In this document: one piece after another, positions 11,220 to 24,600 of the stretch
Position numbering within the stretch: position 1 is the first letter of the stretch
Layout of the letters: every line of letters starts with the position of its first letter
NCBI GenBank assembly: GCA_947568835.1
Contig: OX387610.1
Coordinates: 15,853,001 to 15,917,000 of the forward strand
Reading direction: 5' to 3'
DNA length: 64,000 nucleotides
Source: Protonemura montana
Taxonomy: Eukaryota > Arthropoda > Insecta > Plecoptera > Nemouridae
Program-made: the position numbers and the translations under genes
Notes under the pieces: model-generated
The model's database searches: none
Told to the model about the DNA's origin: nothing
Seen by the model: only the letters and a program-made list of their open reading frames with translations

Positions 11220-11815
11220 GGAGCGCGTCTGAACGACTCGCTGTCGCTATCTACTGTTATGCAATGCAGACTTCAGTTTCACTGACACTATTTGTTTGAT
11301 CGAGATAAGATTAACTTTTCTGGAATCGTCTTGCTTTAGAGTTTGTTATAATAAATTATCGCTTTCATAATTGTATTTACTGGCGAGATTTCGGAGTTAA
11401 AACATGGCGGAGTTTTATATTCATTTTATACTCATTTAAAACAATTTTTTTTTTTGAATTAGATAAGATGGCTATAAGTGTGTTCTTATCTCAAGATTAG
11501 TTTTGTAAATATAATTGCTTATCACTCAACTCTATTACTCAATCCTATTACTTCTTGGGAAACCAAAGGCGCCAACAAAAAGTCGGAATGATGCAGCATA
11601 TAAAATAATATTTTATTATTGACAAAGTGACACGTGAGAATAAATCCATGTAAACAGATTTGTTCGAATATTGATTTTAACGGTCCCTACGAACCACCTT
11701 AAACAAACGGAAGTCAAGTTCAGACCAAGATTGTAGAAAGTACTACTTGTTTGAATTATTGATTTATTTTCTACTTAAAGTTAAAACATCAAATGGATTT
11801 TTAGATGAAATCTTA
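11220..11815. other. No gene seen
   Basis: AT-rich intergenic sequence without a convincing ORF. It contains (ATT)n-like runs towards the right edge. Confidence 0.5.
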
Positions 11816-11879
11816 TTATTATTATTAATAATAAATTTACAAACGCTTGCAATGCAGCGTTGCATTATTGTATAATGTT

Positions 11880-12025
11880 GTATTATGAACACTACAAACG
11901 TCTCAAAAATTGATGCCCAGTCGGGGACTCAAACCCCGATCTCCACCTGTCGCGGGTGATCTACTTGGACACTACCTGTTTGGGCATCCATTTTTTAGAC
12001 GTTTTTAGTGTTCATAATAATTTAA
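11880..12025 (-). mobile_element. Foldback tRNA-like element (short SINE copy)
   Basis: The two ends are inverted copies: ATTATGAACACTA, CGTCTCAAAAATTGATGCCC on the left, and GGGCATCCATTTTTTAGACG, TAGTGTTCATAATAAT on the right. Between them sits a shortened tRNA-like unit (CGGGGACTCAAACCCCGATC, CACCTGTCGCGGGTG). The whole ~145 bp could fold into one long hairpin. This shows the symmetric flanks of the family most clearly. Confidence 0.75.
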
Positions 12026-12029
12026 TCAC

Positions 12030-12641
12030 ACGGTTTTTGTTACCAAAATCACTCATCACTCATAAAGAAGAAAACTTTGCCCAAGCGTATGTGTTCAATC
12101 ACGTGGGTCCTCCATCCTAAGGAAAGAAACAAATGTGAGAATAATACGGGCAGTTTCCAGTTAGAGGCACGGGTTGCTAAGCCCTGGGGATTTTTGTGCA
12201 ACTTATTGGAGGTTTATTCAGTTGTGACCTGGCCGCCATCTTTCCATTTCAACATGCACTCGTCTGGAGTTTTCTTTCAAAAGCGTCAGGCGCCAAGGGC
12301 ATTAAATAGTGCTAATGGTAATCAAACTCTTGACCATGTTCAGAAGAGAAGTGAATAGAAATACATCAACCAAGCTCATCAACCTCTTGACATTGAGTAT
12401 TAGCAGAGAATTACTGTTGTTGATTGTGTTCCTTCATTAGAAAGTGTTCAGCCATTAGTCTCATTAGCCCTCTTCAGAAAAAGCTTTGCAGTAGCAACAA
12501 GTTTCTGCCCATCCCCTTCAGAATAAGTGACCTTCATGAAGACTCTCATAATATCACATCAACTAACGGACAGCATTTAACCAACGCCGAGGACAAATTG
12601 CTCAACAAAGAAAGACGACAAGATCCAGCGATAAACGCAAG
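12030..12641 (-). other. Probable SMC6 3' untranslated region
   Basis: Directly downstream of the SMC6 stop codon on the minus strand. A minus-strand AATAAA lies at 12213-12218 and could define the transcript end, giving a 3' UTR of roughly 430-450 bases. No coding sequence is supported here. Confidence 0.45.
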
Positions 12642-15600
12642 TTAAAGATTCACTCGCCTGTAAATCGAGACGTCTTTGTCTGTCGCAACCGAGGCCACGT
12701 CCTGAGGCGTAAGGAACACGAACTGGCGTCCGTGCCGTTGCTTGGCGTGCTCCATTAACATGCTCATGATCACCTTGCGGTTCACGTTGTCCTGTTGAAA
12801 TACCACACACAATAAGCTTGGCATCTTCAATGGGAGCCAGGGACATGTGTATCAAGGTATAGGGCATGGTGCAAGCATGGATGTGTACAGCTGGGTTGGC
12901 ATCTTCAATGGGAGCCAGGGACATGTGTGTCAAGGTATAGGGCATGGTGCAAGCATGGATGTGTACAGCTGGGTTGGCATCTTCAATGGGAGCCAGGGAC
13001 ATGTGTGTCAAGGTATAGGGCATGGTGCAAGCATGGATGTGTACAGCTGGGTTGGCATCTTCAATGGGAGTCAGGGACATGTGTGTCAAGGTATAGGGCA
13101 TGCTGCAAGCATGGATGTGTACAGCTGGGTTGGCATCTTCAATGGCAGCCAGGGACATGTGTGTCAAGGTATAGGGCATGGTGCAAGCATGGATGTGTAC
13201 AGCTGGGTTGGCATCTTCAATGGGAGCCAGGGACATGTGTGTCAAGGTATAGGGCATGGTGCAAGCATGGATGTGTACAGCTGGGTTGACATCTTCAATG
13301 GCAGCCAGGGACATGTGTGTCAAGGTATAGGGCATGGTGCAAGCATGGATGTGTACAGCTGGGTTGGCATCTTCAATGGGAGTCAGGGACATGTGTGTCA
13401 AGGTATAGAGCATGGTGCAAGCATGGATGTGTACAGCTGGGTTGACATCTTCAATGGCAGCCAGGGACATGTGTGTCAAGGTATAGGGCATGGTGCAAGC
13501 ATGGATGTGTACAGCTGGGTTGACATCTTCAATGGGAGCCAGGGACATGTGTATTAAGGTATAGGGCATGGTGCAAGCATGGATGTGTACAGCTGGGTTG
13601 GCATCTTCAATGGCAGCCAGGGACATGTGTGTCAAGGTATAGGGCATGGTGCAAGCATGGATGTGTACAGCTGGGTTGGCATCTTCAATGGGAGTCAGGG
13701 ACATGTGTGTCAAGGTATAGAGCATGGTGCAAGCATGGATGTGTACAGCTGGGTTGACATCTTCAATGGCAGCCAGGGACATGTGTGTCAAGGTATAGGG
13801 CATGGTGCAAGCATGGATGTGTACAGCTGGGTTGACATCTTCAATGGGAGCCAGGGACATGTGTATTAAGGTATAGGGCATGGTGCAAGCATGGATGTGT
13901 ACAGCTGGGTTGGCATCTTCAATGGGAGCCAGGGACATGTGTGTCAAGGTATAGGGCATGGTGCAAGCATGGATGTGTACAGCTGGGTTGGCATCTTCAA
14001 TGGGAGCCAGGGACATGTGTGTCAAGGTATAGGACATGGTGCAAGCATGGATGTGTACAGCTGGGTTGGCATCTTCAATGGGAGCCAGGGACATGTGTGT
14101 CAAGGTATAGGGCATGGTGCAAGCATGGATGTGTACAGCTGGGTTGGCATCTTCAATGGGAGTCAGGGACATGTGTGTCAAGGTATAGGGCATGCTGCAA
14201 GCATGGATGTGTACAGCTGGGTTGGCATCTTCAATGGCAGCCAGGGACATGTGTGTCAAGGTATAGGGCATGGTGCAAGCATGGATGTGTACAGCTGGGT
14301 TGGCATCTTCAATGGGAGCCAGGGACATGTGTGTCAAGGTATAGGGCATGGTGCAAGCATGGATGTGTACAGCTGGGTTGACATCTTCAATGGCAGCCAG
14401 GGACATGTGTGTCAAGGTATAGGGCATGGTGCAAGCATGGATGTGTACAGCTGGGTTGGCATCTTCAATGGGAGTCAGGGACATGTGTGTCAAGGTATAG
14501 AGCATGGTGCAAGCATGGATGTGTACAGCTGGGTTGACATCTTCAATGGCAGCCAGGGACATGTGTGTCAAGGTATAGGGCATGGTGCAAGCATGGATGT
14601 GTACAGCTGGGTTGACATCTTCAATGGGAGCCAGGGACATGTGTATTAAGGTATAGGGCATGGTGCAAGCATGGATGTGTACAGCTGGGTTGGCATCTTC
14701 AATGGCAGCCAGGGACATGTGTGTCAAGGTATAGGGCATGGTGCAAGCATGGATGTGTACAGCTGGGTTGGCATCTTCAATGGGAGTCAGGGACATGTGT
14801 GTCAAGGTATAGAGCATGGTGCAAGCATGGATGTGTACAGCTGGGTTGACATCTTCAATGGCAGCCAGGGACATGTGTGTCAAGGTATAGGGCATGGTGC
14901 AAGCATGGATGTGTACAGCTGGGTTGACATCTTCAATGGGAGCCAGGGACATGTGTGTCAAGGTATAGAGCATGGTGCAAGCATGGATGTGTACAGCTGG
15001 GTTGACATCTTCAATGGCAGCCAGGGACATGTGTGTCAAGGTATAGGGCATGGTGCAAGCATGGATGTGTACAGCTGGGTTGGCATCTTCAATGGGAGCC
15101 AGGGACATGTGTGTCAAGGTATAGGGCATGGTGCAAGCATGGATGTGTACAGCTGGGTTGGCATCTTCAATGGGAGCCAGGGACATGTGTGTCAAGGTAT
15201 AGGACATGGTGCAAGCATGGATGTGTACAGCTGGGTTGGCATCTTCAATGGGAGCCAGGGACATGTGTGTCAAGGTATAGGGCATGGTGCAAGCATGGAT
15301 GTGTACAGCTGGGTTGGCATCTTCAATGGGAGTCAGGGACATGTGTGTCAAGGTATAGGGCATGCTGCAAGCATGGATGTGTACAGCTGGGTTGGCATCT
15401 TCAATGGCAGCCAGGGACATGTGTGTCAAGGTATAGGGCATGGTGCAAGCATGGATGTGTACAGCTGGGTTGGCATCTTCAATGGGAGCCAGGGACATGT
15501 GTGTCAAGGTATAGGGCATGGTGCAAGCATGGATGTGTACAGCTGGGTTGACATCTTCAATGGCAGCCAGGGACATGTGTGTCAAGGTATAGGGCATGGT

Positions 15601-18600
15601 GCAAGCATGGATGTGTACAGCTGGGTTGGCATCTTCAATGGGAGTCAGGGACATGTGTGTCAAGGTATAGAGCATGGTGCAAGCATGGATGTGTACAGCT
15701 GGGTTGACATCTTCAATGGCAGCCAGGGACATGTGTGTCAAGGTATAGGGCATGGTGCAAGCATGGATGTGTACAGCTGGGTTGACATCTTCAATGGGAG
15801 CCAGGGACATGTGTATTAAGGTATAGGGCATGGTGCAAGCATGGATGTGTACAGCTGGGTTGGCATCTTCAATGGCAGCCAGGGACATGTGTGTCAAGGT
15901 ATAGGGCATGGTGCAAGCATGGATGTGTACAGCTGGGTTTGCATCTTCAATGGGAGTCAGGGACATGTGTGTCAAGGTATAGAGCATGGTGCAAGCATGG
16001 ATGTGTACAGCTGGGTTGACATCTTCAATGGCAGCCAGGGACATGTGTGTCAAGGTATAGAGCATGGTGCAAGCCTGAACATGCATACCATGAAGACGTC
16101 GAACTCGTCCATGAAGTAGAATGGTAATTCGATGGCATCCCAGAGCGCCATGATGAAGACCACGGTTGAGTAAGACCGCTCTCCCCCGGACAGCGAGTGC
16201 GGGTCTTTGCTCGAGTCACCTTCGCAGCGGTGGCTTGGGACCACCTCCACCGACAGCGTCTTTGCTGCGTGGTCGAAGATCAATTCCCCCTGGCAATGGT
16301 AGCACTTATTAGCTCAGAACTGCTTTCACCGAAGTTAAGCAGCAGTCCGAGTATTGGTACAGAGTATTGAGTCAGGTATTGGATGGGTGACCACTGAACG
16401 GTTTGTCGTGTTGGAAACACCGGTTCTCGTGAGATCACCAAAGTTAAGCAACACTGCGCCAAGTCAGGTATTGGATGGATGCCCACCGAACGGTTTGTCA
16501 AGTTGGAAACAACTATCCTTGTGAAATGATCTGAAACCCTGGAAGTCAAGAGATATTGTCTGAGATCCCTGATGTTCTCACCGTGTACTTGCGTTGTTTG
16601 AGGCGCAGGTGGAAATAGTGAGTGACAACCCACGAGACGAGACGCCGGACATTTTCATATCGACTCGCGCGCTCCTTGATGATCTTGCTCAGCCTCTGTA
16701 AGCAACAGATGAACACGGCTCAAACACAGCTCAAACACGGCTCAAACACGGCTCAAACACGGCTCAAACACAGCTCAAACACGGCTCAAACACGGCTCAA
16801 ACACGGCTCAAACACCGCTCAAACACGGCTCAAACACAGCTCAAACACGGCTCAAACACGGCTCAAACACGGCTCAAACACGGCTCAAACACGGCTCAAA
16901 CACGGCTCAAACACGGCTCAAACACAGCTCAAACACAGCTCAAACACGGCTCAAACACAGCTCAAACACGGCTCAAACACGGCTCAAACACGGCTCAAAC
17001 ACGGCTCAAAGTCAGACTCAAAGTAAGACTCAAAGTCAAAGTCAAATCTGATTTTAATTGTGCAAATATTTGAACACAGTATTTTTTTGATGAGCGAAGC
17101 GAGCGGAGCGAAATCTTTCATTTCACTTAACCCAGAAAACAAATCACAAACCATCTAAAAGATTGATGAAAATAAATAATAATTAATTAAAATTGATATA
17201 AAACTTTGTTTGAGACGGTAGCTGTGTTTATAATAATTAATTATTTGGCGCATTGCAATTGTTTGCAATTTAAATAAGATTTCACAAATTTACGACTTAA
17301 TTTTGTGAATTTTGGCCGTTTTGCTTTAATCTGTGCAATGAATCAGCTTTGTATTTTATCGTCCCCAAATATTGCTACGCTCATCGCGTCTTCATCGTTG
17401 TGAAGCGCTAGTAAACTTATAAGTATAATTCTGAGCACCAGCACAATACCTGAACATAATGCAATAGCAATGCCGAGCAAATGCTGTTGAAAATGTTCTG
17501 CAAATAATGTATGTATTGTAAAATGTTTTACATTCAGGCGCTTAATTTTATAATAGCGTTGCCACTCAGGCTCAAAAACACAAAATTAAACAGAACAAGT
17601 TTTCAAAACAAAGTAAAGCATTATTTAATAACACATTGTTTTTCTAGTATTGATGAATTCTTAGAAAAGAAGGAATGCACGTGTGACCGCATCGACATCC
17701 ATAAACACGCAAACACAACAAATTCACCCAAAACAACCCTAACATTGACCTACACACCGACTCCCTAGACAGGTTTAAAACTCGGCACAAGCAGAGGACA
17801 TCCAGAGGCCATGTTACGAAATAAATAGATTAAATAGACTAATAACTTGACATATTATATTATACTATATTATATCACACTTGTGGAATTCTTATGTATT
17901 CTGTTGTTTAAATTATGGAGTTTTGTGAATTTGTATTTACATTTTTTACTTAATTTTAGTTTTTAGCGTTATGACAATTTTCAACGCTTGTACAAGTAAC
18001 CACTTTTTTTTTTTACGAAAGGGCATGGACCGGTACAGGGGACAAATATAAATAAAAATTTAAATAAAAAATAATAAAAATGATAATGTTGTGGTAAGTA
18101 ACGGACTTGCTCTGGTGGGATTGACTTGTGGTCCTAAAAGGTCCTTTAGGGACCTTTTAGGGATTGACCACAAGTCAAACCTAAGTCAATCCCAATCCTA
18201 AAAGGTCCTTTAGGGACCTTTTAGGACCACAAGTCAATCCCACCAGAGCAAGTCCGTTACTTACCACAACATTATCACACGGCTCTGAACCACTTCACCA
18301 AAATGAAAATACCTTAAGCAGTGCACCGGTGGCGTTGACCTGCCCCTTGACTGAGTCCAGCTTGACCTTGACTTGCTGGTAATCTTGGTAGACTTGAAGA
18401 TAATCTCCTTGATCCTGGACCAAGCTGTTCAATGCAGCCTCCAGACGACGTCGCTCATCGTTCAACACCGACATCGAACTAACAACAAGCAAAGTCAGCC
18501 ATTTTACCATCAGCATCAGTTAAACCGTTGAGTGTGCAGGTTCTAGGTAGAGACAGAACGTTAATGTTAAACCGTTGAGTGTGCAGGTTCTAGGTAGAGA

Positions 18601-21600
18601 CAGAACGTTAATGTTAAACCGTTGAGTGTGTAGGTTCTAGGTAGAGACAGAACGTTAATGTTAAACCGTTGAGTGTGCAGGTTCTAGGTAGAGACTGAAC
18701 GTTAATGTTAAACCGTTGAGTGTGCAGGTTCTAGGTAGAGACAGAATGTCAATGTTAAACCGTTGAGTGTGCAGGTTCAAGGTAGAGACAGAACGTTAAT
18801 GTTAAACCGTTGAGTGTGCAGGTTCTAGGTAGAGACAGAACGTTAATGTTAAACCGTTGAGTGTAGGTTCTAGGTAGAGACAGAACGTTAATGTTAAACC
18901 GTTGAGTGTAGGTTCTAGGTAGAGACAGAACGTTAATGTTAAACCGTTGAGTGCGCAGGTTCTAGGTAGAGACAGAACGTTAATGTTAAACTGTTGAGTG
19001 TGCAGGTTCTAGGTAGAGACAGAACGTTAATGTTAAACCGTTGAGTGTGCAGGTTCTAGGTAGAGACAGAACGTTAATGTTAAACCGTTGAGTGTGCAGG
19101 TTCTAGGTAGAGACAGAACGTTAATGTTAAACCGTTGAGTGTGCAGGTTCTAGGTAGAGACAGAACGTTAATGTTAAACCGTTGAGTGTGCAGGTTCTAG
19201 GTAGAGACAGAACGTTAATGTTAAACCGTTGAGTGTGCAGGTTCTAGGTAGAGACAGAACGTTAATGTTAAACCGTTGAGTGTACAGGTTCTAGGTAGAG
19301 ACAGAACGTTAATGTTAAACTGTTGAGTGTGGAGGTTCAAGGTAGAGACAGAACGTTAATGTTAAACCGTTGAGTGTGCAGGTTCTAGGTAGAGACAGAA
19401 CGTTAATGTTAAACCGTTGAGTGTGCAGGTTCTAGGTAGAGACAGAACGTTAATGTTAAACCGTTGAGTGTGCAGGTTCTAGGTAGAGACAGAACGTTAC
19501 TGTTAAACCGTTGAGTGTGCAGGTTCTAGGTAGAGACAGAATGTCAATGTTAAACCGTTGAGTGTGCAGGTTCAAGGTAGAGACAGAATGTCAATGTTAA
19601 ACCTTTGAGTGTGCAGGTTCAAGGTAGAGACAGAACGTTAATGTTAAACTGTTGAGTGTGCAGGTTCTAGGTAGAGACAGAACGTTAATGTTAGTGCAGG
19701 TTCTAGGTAGAGACAGAACGTTAATGTTAAACTGTTGAGTGTGGAGGTTCAAGGTAGAGACAGAACGTTAATGTTAAACCGTTGAGTGTGCAGGTTCTAG
19801 GTAGAGACAGAACGTTAATGTTAAACCGTTGAGTGTGCAGGTTCAAGGTAGAGACAGAATGTCAATGTTAAACCTTTGAGTGTGCAGGTTCAAGGTAGAG
19901 ACAGAACGTTAATGTTAAACCGTTGAGTGTGCAGGTTCTAGGTAGAGACAGAACGTTAATGTTAGTGCAGGTTCTAGGTAGAGACAGAACGTTAATGTTA
20001 AACCGTTGAGTGTGCAGGTTCTAGGTAGAGACAGAACGTTAATGTTAAACCGTTGAGTGTGCAGGTTCTAGGTAGAGACAGAACGTTAATGTTAAACTGT
20101 TGAGTGTGCAGGTTCTAGGTAGAGACAGAACATTAATGTTAAACCGTTGAGTGTGCAGGTTCTTGGTAGGGACAGAACGTTAATGTTAAACCGTTGAGTG
20201 TGTAGGTTCTAGGTAGAGACAGAACGTTAATGTTAAACCGTTGAGTGTGCAGGTTCTAGGTAGAGACAGAATGTTAATGTTAAACCGTTGAGTGCAGGTT
20301 CTAGGTAGAGACAGAACGTTGATGTTAAACCGTTGAGTGTGCAGGTTCTAGGTAGAGACAGAATGTTAATGTTAAACCGTTGAGTGCAGGTTCTAGGTAG
20401 AGACAGAACGTTAATGTTAAACCGTTGAGTGTGCAGGTTCTAGGTAGAGGCAGAATGTTAATGTTAAACCGTTGAGTGCAGGTTCTAGGTAGAGACAGAA
20501 CGTTAATGTTAAACCGTTGAGTGTGCTGGTTCTAGGTAGAGACAGATAAAATCTCTAAAATCTAAATAAATGTCAACTCAATGCTTTAATGAATCTTGTC
20601 ATTAAGTTTTTTGTTCTATTATCTGTTAGTAGCTATCTGCGTGTTTTGTTCAGTGGCTTCAGTTGCTAATCACTGCCCCCTCGAGTGCTGATTGAAACAA
20701 CATTCACCAGAAATAATGAAAGTACGGCCTCGTACTCACGCGGTGGGCTCCAGTCGCGGCACGATGAGCAGAGCATTCTCCGCGAGTTGCTCCGCCTCCC
20801 GCCTCACGGCATTGGCCGCGTCTTGCGCGACCTTGAGAGCGGTCAGCTGGTCACGCAGACGACCTTCACTGAATTGTTTAGCGGCGGTGGAAGCTGTCAG
20901 ATCTCCGCGGATTCTCTGCATCTCGGCCTGCAGTGAAATTAAACTTCAAGAACTGGAGTGGAATACAAGTCCTGGACCATCCGGTTGCTGGATTCTATAA
21001 AAAACAACTAGTATTTTGATGCAAAAACAAGTAATTATCCTAACATTTTGTAACTTCTGCCCCTAACCATGTTACCAGCTGATTTAACCCTTGATGAACT
21101 AACAGGAACCAGAGTTGCAAAACATTGTGGAAATCATTGCTTTTTACAAAGTATTCAACAACGCAGTTATTTTTTAAATATATTATTTTCTAGAAGAGAG
21201 AAGTTCCAAGCGAAGACTCTGACCAGTGTGAGAGCAAACCTTGCGTAATTAAACATTTTAGTGAATGTTACGTATTTAACGAATTATAAATGCTTTGACT
21301 TCCAACTGTCTCACCCCGGAGGTGACAGAGCTAACCAGTAGTTAGGATGAACTCTTATTAAAATTGCAAACCCTTGCAATGCGCGGGGTATTTTATTATT
21401 AACAACACTATAACCGTCTCAAAAATTGATGCCCAAACGCGGACTCGAACCCCGATCTCCACGTAACCGAGTAACTCGAGATTGACAGGTTGTGACATAA
21501 CGTCACTAGAATCAGAGTGACTGTGAGTATTCACAGCCTCTTGGTTCTACTCCTTGGAGATCCGTCATTCTCATCAAATACACTAAAATCGTCTCAAAAA

Positions 21601-24600
21601 GCCAGTGTCCAAGTAGCTCAATTGGTTAGAGCAACACCCGCGACAGGTGGATATCGGGGTTCGAGTAGCTTAATTGGTTAGAACAACACCCGCGACAGGT
21701 GGAGATCGGGGTCCAAGTAGCTCAATTGGTTAGAGCAACACCCGCGACAGGTGGAGATCGGGGTCCAAGTAGCTCAATTGGTTAGAGCAACACCCGCGAC
21801 TGGTGGAGATCGGGGTCCAAGTAGCTCAATTGGTTAGAGCAACACCCGCGACAGGTGGAGATCGGGGTCCAAGTAGCTCAATTGGTTAGAGCAACACCCG
21901 CGACAGGTGGATATCGGGGTCCAAGTAGCTCAATTGGTTAGAGCAACACCCGCGACAGGTGGATATCGGGGTCCAAGTAGCTCAATTGGTTAGAGCAACA
22001 CCCGCGACAGGTGGAGATCGGGGTCCAAGTAGCTCAATTGGTTAGAGCAACACCCGCGACAGGTGGAGATCGGGGTTCGAGTCCGCGTTTGGGCATCGAT
22101 TTTTGAGACGGTTTTAGTGTTGTTAATGATAAAAAACTAACCAGTGGTTAATTTATAAAACAAAAGGTGGGTGGACACTTGATGATCTTCTGTTCTGTGC
22201 GGGGAGGGGGGAGGGGGGGGGGGGGGGGGGGTTTCTGTCAGTAAATAGTAAAAGCAATATCGGAAGGAATTCTGTCCAACTTATAAATCAAGTTTGAAGA
22301 AAATAAAAGTGTGTATTGTCTGGACTCTGAGTAAATTAGAAAAGCGCATTGACAGGCAAAATTAATATAAAAGGCATTTCGAAAATAATTGGGTGGGTGG
22401 ACGCCGCCCACCCTGAAATTAACCACTGAAGCCAACTCTGCCAGAACGTCAGGCAACCAAGTCTCATTAAGAACTGAAAACCACTCAAATAAGTGCATAA
22501 ACACAAAAAAAAAACACAAAAACCATACACGCAATGCCTAAATCACTTTTGCAATTCACAGTAATATAAAATAAATGACTAAACAAAGACGGATTGTAAA
22601 GATATTCTCACAACTAGCGGTGCTTCAGTTTGACCGAGCTCCTTCAGCTGGTCGCAGAGCTCTCTGGCGGCCATCTTGGCTGCGTCCACCTCGGCACTGG
22701 CAGCATCCAGTCGCTCCTGAGCGGCCTGTTCTGCGTTACCCACAGCAACCAACTCCTCCTCACAAACAACAAGCTCGGCAGCCTGCAAATACAATCACAT
22801 CTCAAATAACCTGGATAGAGCATAGGATCCAGCCAGCTGATCTCAAATAACCTGGATAGAGCATAGGATCCAGCCAGCTGATTTCAAATAACCTGGATAG
22901 AGCATAGGATCCAGCTAGCTGATCTCAAATAACCTGGATAGAGCATAGGATCCAGCCAGCTGATCTCAAATAACCTGGATAGAGCATAGGATCCAGCCAG
23001 CTGATCTCAAATAACCTGGATAGAGCATAGGATCCAGCCAGCTGATCTCAAATAACCTGGATAGAGCATAGGATCCAGCCAGCTGATCTCAAATAACCTA
23101 GATAGAGCATAGGATCCAGCCAGCTGATCTCAAATAACCTAGATAGAGCATAGGATCCAGTCAGTTGATCTCAAATAACCTAGATAGAGCATAGGATCCA
23201 GCCAGCTGATCTCAAATAACCTGGATAGAGCATAGGATCCAGCCAGCTGATCTCAAATAACCTGGATAGAGCATAGGATCCAGCCAGCTGATCTCAAATA
23301 ACCTGGATAGAGCATAGGATCCAGCCAGCTGATCTCAAATAACCTAGATAGAGCATAGGATCCAGCCTGCTGATCTCAAATAACCTGGATAGAGCATAGG
23401 ATCCAGCCAGCTGATCTCAAATAATCTGGATGCATAGGATCTAGCCAGCTGATCTCAAATAACCTGGATAGAGCATAGGATCCAGCCAGCTGATCTCAAA
23501 TAACCTGAATAGAGCATAGGATCCAAACAGCTGATTTCAAAAAACCTGGATAGAGCATAGGATCCAGCCAGCTGATCTCAAATAACCTGGATAGAGCATA
23601 GGATCCAGTCAGCTGATCTCAAATAACCTGGATAGAGCATAGGATCCAGCCAGCTGATCTCAAATAACCTGGATAGAGCATAGGATCCAGTCAGCTGATC
23701 TCAAATAACCTGGATAGAGCATAGGATCCAGCCAGCTGATCTCAAATAACCTAGATAGAGCATAGGATCCAGCCTGCTGATCTCAAATAACCTGGATAGA
23801 GCATAGGATCCAGCCAGCTGATCTCAAATAACCTGCATGCATAGGATCTAGCCAGCTGATCTCAAATAACCTGGATAGAGCATAGGATCCAGCCAGCTGA
23901 TCTCAAATAACCTAGATAGAGCATAGGATCCAGCCTGCTGATCTCAAATAACCTGGATAGAGCATAGGATCCAGCCAGCTGATCTCAAATAATCTGGATG
24001 CATAGGATCTAGCCAGCTGATCTCAAATAACCTGGATAGAGCATAGGATCCAGCCAGCTGATCTCAAATAACCTGAATAGAGCATAGGATCCAACCAGCT
24101 GATTTCAAATAACCTGGATAGAGCATAGGATCCAGCCAGCTGATCTCAAATAACCTGGATAGAGCATAGGATCCAGTCAGCTGATCTCAAATAACCTGGA
24201 TAGAGCATAGGATCCAGCCAGCTGATCTCAAATAACCTGGATAGAGCATAGGATCCAGTCAGCTGATCTCAAATAACCTGGATAGAGCATAGGATCCAGC
24301 CAGCTGATCTCAAATAACCTAGATAGAGCATAGGATCCAGCCTGCTGATCTCAAATAACCTGGATAGAGCATAGGATCCAGCCAGCTGATCTCAAATAAC
24401 CTGCATGCATAGGATCTAGCCAGCTGATCTCAAATAACCTGGATAGAGCATAGGATCCAGCCAGCTGATCTCAAATAACCTGAATAGAGCATAGGATCCA
24501 ACCAGCTGATTTCAAATAACCTGGATAGAGCATAGGATCCAGCCAGCTGATCTCAAATAATCTGGATAGAGCATAGGATCCAGGAAGCTGATCTCAAATA

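Noticed and set aside
12577-16086. 1169-codon minus-strand ORF of 26-residue repeats
   Set aside because: It is the 78-bp minisatellite of SMC6 intron 18 read in an open frame; exon 18 does not continue into this frame and the splice sites on both sides are good.
18520-20548. CRISPR array
   Set aside because: There are no variable spacers between repeats, the units are contiguous, and the genome is eukaryotic; the same holds for the other arrays.
21610-22080. Cluster of tRNA genes
   Set aside because: Units lack a B-box except the last, U33 is absent, stems are imperfect, and the acceptor stem is missing; this is SINE-head repetition.
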